In this document: one piece after another, positions 15,242 to 24,149 of the stretch
Layout of the letters: each line of letters begins with the position of its first letter
Numbering within the stretch: the stretch's first letter is position 1
NCBI RefSeq assembly: GCF_002979775.1
Contig: NZ_PCPR01000030.1
Coordinates: 1 to 54,563, forward strand
Reading direction: 5' to 3'
Length of the DNA: 54,563 nucleotides
Source of the DNA: Arthrobacter sp. MYb23
Lineage (GTDB): Bacteria > Actinomycetota > Actinomycetes > Actinomycetales > Micrococcaceae
Made by a program: the position numbers and the translations under genes
Notes under the pieces: model-generated
What the model saw: only the letters and a program-made list of their open reading frames with translations
Told to the model about the DNA's origin: nothing
Database searches by the model: none

Positions 15242-16912
15242 TTATGCCTCGGTTTCGTTGCTGGGAGTTGCCTTGCCAGGGGTCTGGTTGCTGAGAGTTT
15301 CGCCGCTGAGAATGGATGGAAGGTGGTGGCGGGTGGTGACGTTTCCGCGAGGGATGGATTCGCCGGAAAAGAAGCGGCGTAGCTTGGTCCTTAGGATCGC
15401 GGTGACCAGCAATCCCAGGCACAGCGCGCCGATCCCGATCCAGAACACCGAACCAATTCCCAGCCAGGAAAGCCCCGCGTACTCAGGGGACAGCATGTCC
15501 ACGGCGCTATACGCGAACGCTCCGACCATCAGGAGGGCTCCGAGGCCGGGGAGGATGCCCTTCAGGATGAGGGCTGATGCGGAAGTGCGCATATGCGGGG
15601 CGAAGTACACCACGGAGGCCAGGGCTGTGGCCGCATAGTACGCAGCGATCATCAGGCCCACCGAGAGGATGGCCAGGCCGATGAAGTCCGCGCTGATTGC
15701 TGTCAGTCCCAACGTTATGGCCATGGTGATGGCAGCCCACCAAGCGATGGAGGTGGTGGGTGTTCCACGCTTTGGGTGCATCTTTGTGGTCGCCTTGGGG
15801 AGGGCGCCGTACGTGCCCATGCTGAGCCAGGTCCTGGGCGTGCTCACGGCTACTGTCAACAATGCCGCCAACGCAGACAGGCCCACTGCGAGGACGATGA
15901 CCTGGCCAAACACGCTCCCTGTCGCCTGCGGACCAAGGACCGAGAGGACATCCGAGACGGTTTCGGGATTGGTGATGCTCGCAGTTCCGGCAAATCCGAC
16001 GGCGGCCGTAGCCGTCACCACGTAGAAGAACAGCAGGATGACGGTGGTGATCACCACAGCCTTGCCGGGTGTGCCTTGACGGTCCGTGGTTTCCTCATTC
16101 ACCGCTATCAGGGCATCCCATCCCCAGTAAATGAACAGGCAGAGAATGACGCCGGACACGAGCCCTGACATGTCACCGGATGCAAAGGGGTTGAACCAGT
16201 CCAGGCCCGGCTTTTCTGCGCCGCCTTCTGCCATTCCGGCGGAGGTGCCTGTGGCCATGGCGGTGAAGGCAGCCACGCAGAATCCGCCGAGTGCCACCAG
16301 CTGGAGGCCAATCAGCGCGTACTGTACCCAGGCGGAGAGTTCGATTCCCCTCGCCGCGATCCATGCGCTCAGGACGATCAGCCCACACGCAATGGCGGCT
16401 ACGGCAAGCGGTTCCGCGGCGATGGATGCCAAGCCAAAGAACGTGAGCAGGTACGTGGTGGCGACTTGAGCCACAGCGGCGCCCGCAATGAACGTGGCCA
16501 TCTGCGGAACCCAGCCGCCCAGGAACCACCCGGCAGTCGGCCCAAAGACGCGGGAGATCCAGACGAAGACGCCGCCGCAATCGGGCATCTCCTTATTGAG
16601 GTCCCTGAATGCCAGCGCGGTAAACAGGATGGGAACGAAGCCCAGGAGGAACGCTGCAGGGGTGCTCGTTCCAACAGCGAGGACCACGAAGCCGAGTGTC
16701 ACGGCCAGGCTGTAGGCGGGGGCTACGGCCGCCAGACCCAGGGCGACGGTGGGGCCAATGCCGATCGATCCGGCTTTCAGGCCTTTGGATGTTGGGTCCC
16801 GTGGTGCCGCGGGGTCCATTGGCGTTGGGTGCTTTGGCGTTGGCTCGCGTGGTGTTGGGCGCTTTGGTGTTGGTTCGTTCACGAGCGGGGTGGGGGAAGG
16901 GGGCTGTGACAC
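15242..16912 (-). CDS. APC-family amino acid/polyamine permease
   Basis: A 556-residue inner-membrane transporter with about 12 helices; GPTVALGLAAVAPAYSLAVTLG is the APC TM1 region, and GGVFVWISRVFGPTAGWFLGG the conserved loop. The GTG start at 16912 has GAGGAG 5 nt upstream; the longer frame from 16972 runs into the operators and is rejected. The N-terminus is odd: about 35 residues of Pro-Thr repeats (EPTPKRPTPREPTPKHPTP) precede the membrane domain, encoded by a DNA tandem repeat. It is cotranscribed with the downstream nitrilase-family hydrolase and probably repressed by the divergent TetR protein. Confidence 0.9.
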   Translation of the reverse strand: MSQPPSPTPLVNEPTPKRPTPREPTPKHPTPMDPAAPRDPTSKGLKAGSIGIGPTVALGLAAVAPAYSLAVTLGFVVLAVGTSTPAAFLLGFVPILFTALAFRDLNKEMPDCGGVFVWISRVFGPTAGWFLGGWVPQMATFIAGAAVAQVATTYLLTFFGLASIAAEPLAVAAIACGLIVLSAWIAARGIELSAWVQYALIGLQLVALGGFCVAAFTAMATGTSAGMAEGGAEKPGLDWFNPFASGDMSGLVSGVILCLFIYWGWDALIAVNEETTDRQGTPGKAVVITTVILLFFYVVTATAAVGFAGTASITNPETVSDVLSVLGPQATGSVFGQVIVLAVGLSALAALLTVAVSTPRTWLSMGTYGALPKATTKMHPKRGTPTTSIAWWAAITMAITLGLTAISADFIGLAILSVGLMIAAYYAATALASVVYFAPHMRTSASALILKGILPGLGALLMVGAFAYSAVDMLSPEYAGLSWLGIGSVFWIGIGALCLGLLVTAILRTKLRRFFSGESIPRGNVTTRHHLPSILSGETLSNQTPGKATPSNETEA

Positions 16913-16957
16913 GGAGACTCCTCGTTGAATCTGTTGTTGGTATCTCAAGTCAGTAAT

Positions 16958-16989
16958 TTGAATCACATTCAAATTTGAATGCCATTCAA
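16958..16989. promoter_or_regulatory. Two tandem TTGAAT-N3-ATTCAA operators
   Basis: TTGAATCACATTCAA (16958-16972) and TTGAATGCCATTCAA (16975-16989) are perfect 15-bp palindromes around 3-nt centres, 17 bp apart. They lie between the APC permease and TetR genes. Confidence 0.75.
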
Positions 16990-17046
16990 TACCGGTCTAG
17001 AGTCAATGTCAACAGGAATCTTCAAAGAGCCCACGGGGGAGCGGCA

Positions 17047-17691
17047 GTGGCAAAGGTAGACAAGAAGGAAATCCGACGCCAGGAAATCGTGGCTGCAGCC
17101 CAGGCCGTGGCTGCCCGTGACGGCGCGGAGGGCGCGACGCTTCGCGCCATTGCAGCAGAGGCGGGCATGGCCGCCAATGCCGTGCTGTACTACTTCGGGA
17201 GCCATGCCGAGATCATCGCCTCCGCTGTGCAGGCTTCCTCCGGCAGGTTCCTTGAGAAGCTCGCCGAATCCGTTGACGCGGATATGAGTCCCACGGCCCG
17301 GCTCGCAGCGGTAATCAGCGCGGGCACTACTGCCGGGCTGGACGACGACGTCTCCCGGATTCTCTACGAATACTGGCCCCACATGCTCCGCGATGTAGAG
17401 CAACGCCGAATCCAGGAAGAGCTCACCAAAGCGCAGGAACGCGTCTACCGGGACATCATCGACGCCGGAACCCGCGCCGGCGAGTTCTCTCCCCTTCTGG
17501 ACCCGGCCAAGATCGCCCGGACCCTGGTTGCCCAGGAAGATGGACTGGTGATGGACGTGCTGGCCGGAAGTGCCAGCAGCGAGTACGTGCTTGACCTGAT
17601 GGGGAGCCTCGCGGCTGCTCTTCTGGGCTTCAAAGCGGAGAACCTGCTCCAGCTCATTGCGGCCCGGGGCGTGTCAGCACCTGCTCCGTAA
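17047..17691 (+). CDS. TetR-family regulator of the permease/hydrolase operon
   Basis: A 214-residue regulator with an N-terminal HTH (RRQEIVAAAQAVAARDGAEGATLRAIAAEAGMAANAVLYYFGSHAEII, split over residues 8-55) and a ligand-binding domain. GTG at 17047 follows GGGGGAG by 5 nt; the longer frame opening at 16975 begins inside an operator and is rejected. It is divergent from the APC permease/nitrilase operon and flanked by two identical palindromes, which makes control of that operon likely. Confidence 0.88.
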   Translation: MAKVDKKEIRRQEIVAAAQAVAARDGAEGATLRAIAAEAGMAANAVLYYFGSHAEIIASAVQASSGRFLEKLAESVDADMSPTARLAAVISAGTTAGLDDDVSRILYEYWPHMLRDVEQRRIQEELTKAQERVYRDIIDAGTRAGEFSPLLDPAKIARTLVAQEDGLVMDVLAGSASSEYVLDLMGSLAAALLGFKAENLLQLIAARGVSAPAP

Positions 17692-17708
17692 CGGCGTAGG
17701 CTGCTGCC

Positions 17709-17993
17709 ATGGAGACGTCATTCGACATTGAACTGGTCAATCAGAACGAGTACCTGGTGCGGTGGGCCTCGGAAGGCCAAAGCGGAGAGTCCTTGGTCCA
17801 CACCAACCCGGATTTCCTGGCCGAGGTTGGCCTGGATGGATTCGACGAGCAGCGTGTTGTTGAAGAAACCACGTCGTATCTGGCCGAACATCAACCCGTG
17901 ATCGACTTCCCTCAGACCGTTGACCTGGAAGAGATTGCTGCCGCTTACACGGATTACGCTGAGCAACTGAAGGCGCGGCTGGAAGCGCAGTAG
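17709..17993 (+). CDS. Small acidic hypothetical protein (94 aa)
   Basis: METSFDIELVNQNEYLVRWASEGQ… is acidic, soluble and has no membrane segment. It seems to start with beta strands and end in a helix (EEIAAAYTDYAEQLKARLEAQ). It lies 17 bp after the TetR stop codon and may be cotranscribed. I do not recognise a family, but composition and spacing look like a real gene. Confidence 0.65.
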   Translation: METSFDIELVNQNEYLVRWASEGQSGESLVHTNPDFLAEVGLDGFDEQRVVEETTSYLAEHQPVIDFPQTVDLEEIAAAYTDYAEQLKARLEAQ

Positions 17994-18043
17994 TTTTCTG
18001 GATTGGGGCACTGACCCGCAAACAAAGCTGCCCGCGAACAAAA

Positions 18044-18088
18044 CAGCAAGGGCCGTGAACCTCACCCGAGGATCACGGCCCTTGCCTG
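18044..18088. terminator. Hairpin terminator between convergent genes
   Basis: A perfect 13-bp stem (GCAAGGGCCGTGA at 18046-18058 with TCACGGCCCTTGC at 18073-18085), extendable with one bulge, sits between the ends of the 94-aa gene and the lipoprotein gene. It can serve both directions. Confidence 0.75.
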
Positions 18089-18136
18089 TTGCCGAGCTGC
18101 CGGGTTACCCGAACTGCCGGTTGCCCGAAGCGTTAA

Positions 18137-18865
18137 CTACTTGATCTGTGCTGCGGCCTGGTCCATCATTGCGCCGGCGGCAGCGACACCAGCTGCCTCG
18201 GCACCCTTTCCGGATGCGGTAGCGGAGATCATGACGCCGTCCTTGATGACGTACGCCATGTACGTGGTTTGGGAAGAGCCGCTGGCGGAGGACATGGCGG
18301 TCTTATACCCCAGGGTTCCGGGGACCGTGCTGATGCCTTCAAACTTTTCCGTGGAGACGGTCATGGATTGGCCGGACATGGACAACGTCATGGTGGCGCA
18401 CTTGCTGGCCTGATCGGCGCTCTTGGCCATGCTGTCCTGCAGCTTCTGAACATCCACACCGGACGTCAGGGTCACCATGGTCATAACACCGGTTTCAGCG
18501 TTCAAGTCTGCCCCGGCGGCCGTTGTTGAGCCCTCAAGAACTTCAGAACCACCCAGGGTTCCGAGGTCCTTGCACTCGGCAGGTTCAACGGTGAACATGC
18601 TCAGAAGGGCCTTCATGGGATTTTCCTGTGCGAGTTCTTCGCTCGAGACAACGCTGAGGTCCTTGCCCGACGGGCTCTTGATCTGCTTGACCATGGCCAT
18701 GAGCTCGTCATTGGTGTACTGCTTGGCCACGGTGGGAGTTGCCGACGGGGATGCCGGCTCCGTGGACCCGGTTGATTCGGTGGATCCCGTGGACCCGCCA
18801 CAGCCGGTCAAGGCCATCATTACCAGTGCCGATATTCCGGCACTTTGCAGCGCAAACTTCTTCAC
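18137..18865 (-). CDS. Putative lipoprotein (242 aa)
   Basis: The N-terminus is a lipoprotein signal: MKKFALQSAGISALVMMALTGC, with C22 the lipidated cysteine. A Gly-Ser-Thr linker (GGSTGSTESTGSTEP, built of GST repeats) leads to a secreted domain of about 190 residues rich in Met, Ser and Thr, with no family I recognise. It is predicted to be anchored on the outer face of the membrane. Two cysteines in the mature domain (VEPAECKDLG and ASKCATM) could form a disulphide. Confidence 0.85.
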   Translation of the reverse strand: MKKFALQSAGISALVMMALTGCGGSTGSTESTGSTEPASPSATPTVAKQYTNDELMAMVKQIKSPSGKDLSVVSSEELAQENPMKALLSMFTVEPAECKDLGTLGGSEVLEGSTTAAGADLNAETGVMTMVTLTSGVDVQKLQDSMAKSADQASKCATMTLSMSGQSMTVSTEKFEGISTVPGTLGYKTAMSSASGSSQTTYMAYVIKDGVMISATASGKGAEAAGVAAAGAMMDQAAAQIK

Positions 18866-18978
18866 TTCATTCCCCCATCGGGTGCTACTTTTCCGGACTG
18901 AGTGATTCTCAGCCGAGATAACCCTATCGGTCCTGAGCGCCTGCGCTGGCAGTCCTTGGACGGGGGAAGGGCGGCGGC

Positions 18979-19572
18979 TCAGGCCTCGACGTCAGCCGTG
19001 ACGCGCTCGCCGTTGAAGTACTCCAGCTGCCAGCCGTCAGCCACGTGGTGATGGGCCAGGTTGAGTACCGCGTTCTGCACGCTGTCCAGGGTGCGTCCGA
19101 TCGCCCGGCTGAGTGTCAGCCGGATCAATGTGCCGTGGGCAACCACCAGGACGCGCTTGCTGGCGAACTCTTCAGCCAACGACTCCAAGGCGGCAATGCC
19201 GCGGTCGGCGGCGGCCACGTCGGTTTCGGCGCCACGGAAGCCGCCCGGGATGCGGAGGGCTTCCAATTCGGGCCCTGCCTGGAGTCCTTCGGCGGGACCG
19301 AAGCTGCGCTCTATGAGCTCAGGTACCAGCCGGGCAACCTTCAGGCCGAGCCCTTCGGCGATGATCTCCGCAGTTTCGGCGGCGCGGCTCAGGGGCGAGG
19401 ACACCACGGTGTCCCACTGCTGGTCCGACAGGAAGTTGACGGCTTCGCGCGCCTGGCCGCGGCCGACGTCGTTGAGCGGGATGTCAGTGGCCCCTTGTAA
19501 CCTGCGCTCCGCGTTCCAATCGGTTTGGCCGTGGCGGACGAGGGCGAAAGTTGTGAGGGTCATGCCTTCCAT
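18979..19572 (-). CDS. Histidine phosphatase family protein (phosphoglycerate mutase-like)
   Basis: The catalytic motif LVRHGQTDWN near the N-terminus supplies the phospho-accepting histidine. VVSSPLSRAAETAEII and VLVVAHGTLIRLTL supply the other pocket residues. ATG at 19572 follows AAGG and is preferred to the open frame up to 19623; ATG at 19563 is also possible. At about 197 residues it is typical of cofactor-independent broad-specificity phosphatases such as alpha-ribazole phosphatase-like enzymes. The substrate is unknown. Confidence 0.88.
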   Translation of the reverse strand: MEGMTLTTFALVRHGQTDWNAERRLQGATDIPLNDVGRGQAREAVNFLSDQQWDTVVSSPLSRAAETAEIIAEGLGLKVARLVPELIERSFGPAEGLQAGPELEALRIPGGFRGAETDVAAADRGIAALESLAEEFASKRVLVVAHGTLIRLTLSRAIGRTLDSVQNAVLNLAHHHVADGWQLEYFNGERVTADVEA

Positions 19573-19640
19573 TGTGCCTTGCAGGCGCCATGTGCCGCAG
19601 TTTCCTACGTCACGTAACACCACTACCGCACCTTAAGAAG

Positions 19641-19670
19641 CGCCCGACGGCGGGAGGTCGCCGTCGGGCG
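19641..19670. repeat. Family A hairpin repeat, copy 4
   Basis: Arms CGCCCGACGGCG/CGCCGTCGGGCG (12 bp) flank loop GGAGGT. Both arms carry the same compensated change relative to other copies (GCAC to GCCC), so the stem is preserved. It follows the 3' end of the amidohydrolase gene. Confidence 0.85.
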
Positions 19671-19707
19671 TTCGGCTGCGGTTAGTGCCGCCCGACCTGG
19701 CCGGTTT

Positions 19708-21345
19708 CTACACAGCCTGCTCGGGAGCAGCCGGCTCTGTTTGGTGCACTGTTCTCCCACCCACCACTGTCCTGACAACCTTCGCGTCCAGGAGCGAGGC
19801 CGGGTTCTCTGCAGCGAACACGTCGGTGTCCAGGACCACGAAGTCCGCGTACAGGCCGGCAGCAAGCCGGCCGATCTCGTGCTCCGCGCCGCAGGTCCAC
19901 GCAGAGTCGCGTGTTGCGTGTTCGATCGATTCGGCCAGCGGAAGGGCGAAGTCTGGCACATTGGTCCCGGCGGATGGATCGAGGGCCGAAGCCCGGGTGG
20001 TGGCCACATACATGTTGGGCAGTGGTGCGTGCGGGGAGGTGGGGGAGTCCGTGCCGAAAGCCAGCCGGGCCCCCGCCTGGGTGATCCACGGCCACGGGAA
20101 GCCGCGCTCCACTCGGTCGTCACCCAACTTGGCCACCCAGTTTTCACTGATGGCCGGGTCGGCGTGGACCGGCTGCATACTGGCGGTGATCCCCAGCGCG
20201 GCGAGGCGATCGACGTCCGCCCTGTCCACCAACTCGAGATGCTCAATGCGGTGACGGCGTTCGCGGGGGCCGTTCTGCGCCACGGCGTGCTCCACGGCGC
20301 CGATGGCGATCCTCACCGATTCGTCGCCGATGGCGTGCATGGCCACCTTCAAACCGGCAGTGTCTGCCGCGGCAACCACGGGCGCGAGTTCCTCAAGGCT
20401 CCAGATCGGCTCCGCATTCGAACCATCGGCGTACGGCATTCCCAGAGTGGCCGTGCACCCGTCGATGGTGCCGTCAATGATGACCTTGATGCCCACCACG
20501 CGGAGGAAAGGCGAAACATGGTCGACGGCGAGCGCGGCCGCCCGCTGGACCTGGGCGATGTTTTCCTCCGCCGATCCAGCGTTGTTGACGCGCCAGTAGG
20601 CGATGAGGCGGCTGGTCAGTGTGCCGTCTTTGTCGGCACGGTTGAAGGCTTCGAGGTCAGTCTCGTTGAATCCCATATCGCACGCCGTGGTCACGCCGGT
20701 CTCGCGGTAGGCGTGTTGGACGGCGGCGATGCTTGCCTCGTGCTCGTCATCGCTCACCTGGGCGTCGAGGAAGGGGAGCACGATGTCGTAGAACGCGTTT
20801 TCGTCGATGTAGCCGGTGGCATGCCCGTTCGAATCGCGCTTGATGGTGCCGCCGTGCGGATTCTGCGTGTGCTCATCGATCCCGAGTTCAGCCAGCGCCG
20901 CAGTGTTCACCCATGCTGAGTGGAAGTCGTAGGCGAAGGCATATACGGGCTTGTCCTGGACTACGGCATCGAGCATCCCTGCGTCCGGTACGCCGCCCGG
21001 AATCGCGCCGTGCAGCCACCCGGTAGCCAGGACCCGGTCAGCACCCGGGCGTTCTGTGGCCCTGGCTTTGATGCGGTGCTGAATCTCTTCCACGGACTTG
21101 GCACCCCAGAGACTTACCTGGCTGAGGGCTTCTCCGGTACCGACTACGTGCGCGTGGCCGTCGACGAAACCAGGGACAACCAGACGGCCCTTGAGGTCAA
21201 TCCTCTCGGCGTCAGGGCGAAGGCGCACGGCTGTGGCGGCGTCTCCTACGTAGAGGATTCGTTCACCTTGAACGAGCATGGCCTCAGCCCAACGGCGGGT
21301 ATCGGAGGTGAAAATGCGGGCGTTGGTGTAAAGCTGGGTTCTCAC
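19708..21345 (-). CDS. Amidohydrolase (YtcJ-like, amidohydrolase family 3)
   Basis: A 545-residue metal-dependent hydrolase. The beta-sandwich start (TNARIFTSDTRRWAEAMLVQGERILYVG) leads to the metal-binding H64-x-H66 in PGFVDGHAHVVGTG. HRIEHLELV contributes further metal ligands, and FGTDSPTSPHAPLPNMY the catalytic aspartate. The GTG start overlaps the stop of the serine hydrolase gene (GTGA), so this is the third gene of a coupled operon with the NCS1 permease. Family members cleave amides or N-acyl compounds; the substrate here is unknown. Confidence 0.9.
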   Translation of the reverse strand: MRTQLYTNARIFTSDTRRWAEAMLVQGERILYVGDAATAVRLRPDAERIDLKGRLVVPGFVDGHAHVVGTGEALSQVSLWGAKSVEEIQHRIKARATERPGADRVLATGWLHGAIPGGVPDAGMLDAVVQDKPVYAFAYDFHSAWVNTAALAELGIDEHTQNPHGGTIKRDSNGHATGYIDENAFYDIVLPFLDAQVSDDEHEASIAAVQHAYRETGVTTACDMGFNETDLEAFNRADKDGTLTSRLIAYWRVNNAGSAEENIAQVQRAAALAVDHVSPFLRVVGIKVIIDGTIDGCTATLGMPYADGSNAEPIWSLEELAPVVAAADTAGLKVAMHAIGDESVRIAIGAVEHAVAQNGPRERRHRIEHLELVDRADVDRLAALGITASMQPVHADPAISENWVAKLGDDRVERGFPWPWITQAGARLAFGTDSPTSPHAPLPNMYVATTRASALDPSAGTNVPDFALPLAESIEHATRDSAWTCGAEHEIGRLAAGLYADFVVLDTDVFAAENPASLLDAKVVRTVVGGRTVHQTEPAAPEQAV

Positions 21346-22580
21346 GCTGCGGTTTCCTTGCTTTCCGGTGCTGTTTCTTCTGCTGGGATTTTTTGTGGTT
21401 CTGATTCGCCTGCTGCGAGGGGCTCATCCAGGGAGCGGCTGACATCGAGGAGCAGCTGATTCTGTAGTTCGTGGAGGTGGCCGCTATCCGGTTCCGGCCA
21501 AGTGGAGAGCTGGACCACCACGGTATCGGTGGCGGGATCGATCCAGAGGTACTGGCCGTAGATCCCGATGCCTGTCACGTTGCCGCGCTCGTTTCCCGTG
21601 CACCACCATTGACGGGTGTAAGAGCCGTGGGGGTGTATGCCGGTGAAAGAAGCGTCGGCCATGGCCTCGCGATTTCCGCCAGCGAGTATGCTGCGGACCC
21701 ACCCCTCGGACACCACCCGGCCTGCCTGACCTTCGCCGCCGTCGAGCATCAACCGGCCCACCCGCGCCAGGTCGCGGGCGGTGCAGGAGACCCCGCCGTT
21801 AGCGAAGCCGAAGCCGCTGGAATCCACGGTGATGGTGGCGTCCCGGTCGGCGTCGAGCTTGGACCACAGGTACTTGGACAGGGCCTCTGAGTAGCGGAGC
21901 CCGGTCACACGCTCGATGATCCACGCCAGTACGTCCGTGTTCGCGGAACAATACTGGAAGCGGCCCACGGTTCCGTCGCCTGTGAGCGTGGTGAGGAACT
22001 CGTAGGTGTCCTGGGGATCGCCGTCCCGGCGGGTGCGCCAGCCGGCAGAGCGGTCGTGGGTCTGCACCTCGGAGGACGGATCCAGGTAGTCCTCGCTGTA
22101 GTTGAGGTGGAGAGCCATATCCAGGACGTGTTGGACGGTGGGACCGTCGTAGACCGATCCGGCGAGTTCGGGGACGTAGTCAACAACACTGGCGGACGTG
22201 ACGATGTCTCCGGAATCCACCAACGCCCCCAGCACCAGGCCGCACATCGACTTCGAAATGCTCATGACCAGATGCAGGTCATCAGGGGAAAAGCCAGGGC
22301 GGTAGTACTCCGCAATGACATTGTTGCGGTGCAGGACCAGGAAGGCGTCGGTGTATGTTTCCTCAAGGCGCTGAGTCAGGCCGGGAACGGCAAGGGCAGC
22401 CAGCCGCTCAGTAGCCGCTGCCGGGGCGGACGTGAAGTGGCGGGGGACTGACGCCGTCGGCAGCATTTCACCAAGGTGGGCGAAGGTCCAGCGGTTGTGC
22501 GGGCCTTCCTGCCAAGAGTCCACGGTGGGTTGGCCGGCGGCGCCGCCGTAACGCGGGGGATGGGCTCCGGTGGTGGTCAT
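21342..22580 (-). CDS. Serine hydrolase, beta-lactamase fold (6-aminohexanoate-dimer hydrolase-like)
   Basis: A 412-residue hydrolase of the class C beta-lactamase/esterase family with the Ser-x-x-Lys motif S107-I-S-K110 and the YCSANTDVLAWIIERVTG segment that holds the catalytic tyrosine region. The stretch DMALHLNYSEDYLDPSSE resembles NylB-type 6-aminohexanoate-oligomer hydrolases known from Arthrobacter. No signal peptide is present, so it is cytoplasmic. Its ATG overlaps the permease stop (ATGA). The operon suggests import of an amide, lactam or oligoamide followed by two hydrolysis steps; that is inference. Confidence 0.85.
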   Translation of the reverse strand: MTTTGAHPPRYGGAAGQPTVDSWQEGPHNRWTFAHLGEMLPTASVPRHFTSAPAAATERLAALAVPGLTQRLEETYTDAFLVLHRNNVIAEYYRPGFSPDDLHLVMSISKSMCGLVLGALVDSGDIVTSASVVDYVPELAGSVYDGPTVQHVLDMALHLNYSEDYLDPSSEVQTHDRSAGWRTRRDGDPQDTYEFLTTLTGDGTVGRFQYCSANTDVLAWIIERVTGLRYSEALSKYLWSKLDADRDATITVDSSGFGFANGGVSCTARDLARVGRLMLDGGEGQAGRVVSEGWVRSILAGGNREAMADASFTGIHPHGSYTRQWWCTGNERGNVTGIGIYGQYLWIDPATDTVVVQLSTWPEPDSGHLHELQNQLLLDVSRSLDEPLAAGESEPQKIPAEETAPESKETAA

Positions 22581-24037
22581 GCGCGGGCTCCTTCAATGGA
22601 GGGGATTGCGGTGGGGCGGCGTTTCGCGGCGAGGCGCGTCAAAGCGATGTAGACCCCGGCTGTCACCACCATGGACACCGGCACCGAGAGGTCCAGGAAG
22701 CCCATAGCCGCGGCGATAGGGCCGGTCCATACAGAGCTGGTGAGGAACAGGGAGGCCACGGCTGCGCCAAGGCCGATGGCGAGCAAGCCGGGGACGTGCC
22801 AGCCGCCGGAGTACCAGAAGCGGCTGCCGGGCTGCTCGTCAAAGAGGTCATCGCCGCTGTAGCGGTTGCGTCGAAGGATGACGTCCGTGGCGAAGATGGT
22901 CATGGTGGGTCCGGAGATGAGGACCAAGAGCTGCAGCATGAGGTTCACGGCGTCCAGCAGGCTGGTGGACATGACGAGATAGATGGTCAGCGCTGTGCCG
23001 ATCGCTCCAACTACCACCGCCGAGGGGATGCGGCGGATGGGGACGCCGATGGACTGGAACGCCATGCTCGCCGTGTAGGTGGTCATACCGTTGAGTGCGA
23101 TGGTGTTGATGATGACGCCCACCACGAAGATGGGTCCGAGCCAGGCTGGGAGCAGGGCCAGAAGCGCCGATTCGATGCCAAGATCCATGGCTGCGGCGTC
23201 AATCCCTGTTGCGAGCAATGCGCCCACTGATGTGAAGAAGATGGCTGGCAGGGCGCCACCGAGCGCTGTGGCCGCGATGATGTGCGAAGGCTTGGTGGAT
23301 TTGGGGAGGTAGCGCGCCAGGTCCGGGCTATTTGAATAGGACAGGGGAGAGGAAGCGAGGATGGCGAATCCGATGGTCATAGCAGACCACAGCGGCAGAC
23401 CCTCCAGCGGCGCAGGAGCCGTGTAGCCCCACTGCACATGGGGCAGGACGAAGGCCGTCACCAGCAGGAAGATTGCAAGCAACACCGAGGCAACCACGGG
23501 GTAGCTGCGCAGGATCAGGCTGTGGCCGAACACGGCCACCAGCACGGTGATGGCGGCAACAATAATCGTGACGAGCACCGGCACGAGGACGGGATCGGTG
23601 AAGCCGATCTGCGCCAGGAGCTCTGCGCCCATGAACGAGGACGCAAGCCAGTTGAGCGCCAGGAAAACGGCGGAAATGAACCAGCCAAAGAAGGCGACAA
23701 CCACCCTGTTCCCGCGGATTCCGTAGATGGCCCTCGTGATGACCGAGCCGGAGGTGCCTGCCGCCGGGCCACTGGTGGCCACAATGCCAGTGAGGATCCA
23801 CGGGAGGCTGCCCGCGATGATGACCAGGAAAGCCTGCCAGAGCTCCATGCCCAGCAGGATCAGCGTGGCGCCCACCGTGAAGTTGAGGACGCTGACGTTT
23901 GGGGCGGCCCACACCGGGAAGAGGTCCCGGGCACGGCCATGGCGTTCGGACGATTCGATGAGTTCAATGCCGCGTTTTTCGGGGTGGGCAAGGGGTTCGG
24001 GATAGCTGACCGCATCGGTCAAGTTGGGGTGGGACAA
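22577..24037 (-). CDS. NCS1-family permease (cytosine/purine/hydantoin type)
   Basis: A 486-residue membrane transporter with about 12 helices. The NCS1 start is visible as RARDLFPVWAAPNVSVLNFTVGATLI, followed by SVITRAIYGIRGNR. TTG at 24037 (SHPNLTDAV…) follows AGAGGAA by 5 nt and is preferred to the frame opening at 24070. It is the first gene of the operon with serine hydrolase and amidohydrolase, and it faces a divergent TetR gene across ATTGGTC palindromes. NCS1 substrates include nucleobases, allantoin and hydantoins, which fits coupling to amide-cleaving enzymes. Confidence 0.9.
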   Translation of the reverse strand: MSHPNLTDAVSYPEPLAHPEKRGIELIESSERHGRARDLFPVWAAPNVSVLNFTVGATLILLGMELWQAFLVIIAGSLPWILTGIVATSGPAAGTSGSVITRAIYGIRGNRVVVAFFGWFISAVFLALNWLASSFMGAELLAQIGFTDPVLVPVLVTIIVAAITVLVAVFGHSLILRSYPVVASVLLAIFLLVTAFVLPHVQWGYTAPAPLEGLPLWSAMTIGFAILASSPLSYSNSPDLARYLPKSTKPSHIIAATALGGALPAIFFTSVGALLATGIDAAAMDLGIESALLALLPAWLGPIFVVGVIINTIALNGMTTYTASMAFQSIGVPIRRIPSAVVVGAIGTALTIYLVMSTSLLDAVNLMLQLLVLISGPTMTIFATDVILRRNRYSGDDLFDEQPGSRFWYSGGWHVPGLLAIGLGAAVASLFLTSSVWTGPIAAAMGFLDLSVPVSMVVTAGVYIALTRLAAKRRPTAIPSIEGARA

Positions 24038-24096
24038 CGCTGTTCCTCTCGGGCAAGGACCGGTTCGCAACGCTGGGAAACCGGTCCATCGGCACT

Positions 24097-24137
24097 ATTG
24101 GTCGTGTGACCAATGAGCTATTGGTCACTAATCCAAT
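24097..24137. promoter_or_regulatory. Paired ATTGGTC operators
   Basis: ATTGGTCGTGTGACCAAT (24097-24114) is a palindrome with 7-bp arms, and ATTGGTCACTAATCCAAT (24120-24137) is a looser second copy. Both lie between the NCS1 permease and TetR genes; the second ends 12 bp before the TetR start codon. Confidence 0.7.
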
Positions 24138-24149
24138 AGACTGAACGTC

